A stretch of 14,518 nt of DNA from NCBI GenBank assembly GCA_017614275.1, contig JAGACE010000123.1, positions 1-14,518 of the forward strand, read 5' to 3'. The DNA comes from Clostridia bacterium (GTDB lineage Bacteria > Bacillota > Clostridia > Oscillospirales > Acutalibacteraceae). The first letter of the stretch is position 1, and each line of letters starts with the position of its first letter. The notes beneath the pieces are model-generated. The model made no database searches, had not been told where the DNA came from, and saw only the letters and a list, made by a program, of their open reading frames with translations. Below are positions 14,493 through 14,518 of this stretch, piece after piece. The translations under genes were made by a program, and so were the position numbers.

Positions 14493-14518
14493 ATGTCAAC
14501 TTTAGTCAAGAAACAGCC
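14493..14518 (+). CDS. Start of a further operon gene, product unknown
   Basis: An ATG at 14493 follows AAGGAGAG by about 9 bases and opens MSTLVKKQ before the window ends. It lies 39 bases after the isomerase stop with no terminator between, so it probably continues the rhamnose operon. Eight residues are too few to identify it. Confidence 0.5.

Overview
The window looks like part of a carbohydrate-utilisation region from a fairly GC-rich, probably gut-dwelling, anaerobic Bacillota (Firmicutes; Clostridia-like). That assignment is inferred from strong AGGAGG-type ribosome binding sites, short operons, a GPH-family sugar symporter, a domain-permuted GH3 glycosidase of the kind known from Ruminococcus and Butyrivibrio, and a fermentative rhamnose/lactaldehyde pathway. 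No rRNA, tRNA, CRISPR array, insertion sequence or phage gene was seen.

Left half (1-8124), a glycoside/acyl-ester module. A partial AraC-type regulator runs leftward off the window edge (1-480). Divergent from it is a two-gene operon: an alpha/beta-hydrolase (654-1670) overlapping by 4 bp a GH3 glycosidase (1667-4192). A perfect 20-bp bidirectional terminator separates this from a convergent secreted esterase (4239-5363, minus). Divergent from that esterase is a GPH/MelB-like cation-sugar symporter (5613-7052). After another bidirectional terminator comes a cytoplasmic paralogue of the secreted esterase (7126-8124, minus). All four promoters of this module carry the same operator: two TATGAT half-sites exactly 21 bp apart, with the -10 box starting 27-28 bp after the second half-site. 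This supports one AraC-type regulon in which a glycoside, probably acylated, is trimmed outside the cell, imported, de-acylated inside and hydrolysed.

Right half (8358-14518), an L-rhamnose (6-deoxyhexose) catabolic module: lactaldehyde reductase fucO, a second, complete AraC-type regulator, then an operon of rhamnulokinase (rhaB), rhamnulose-1-phosphate aldolase (rhaD), an AraA/FucI-fold isomerase in place of canonical RhaA, and the first codons of another gene. fucO and rhaB share a different ~30-bp operator (24/30 identical), placed identically relative to their -10 boxes. As written, rhaB carries a 1-nt frameshift and rhaD an in-frame TGA, so the central kinase and aldolase steps are disrupted unless these are sequence errors.

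The two modules are linked. Pieces of the rhamnose-type operator, in swapped order, lie directly upstream of the symporter promoter, and the 8125-8357 gap holds one operator of each type facing opposite ways. A plausible reading is a scavenging system for rhamnose-containing or acylated plant glycosides that feeds released rhamnose into the adjacent pathway. The substrate is inference only.
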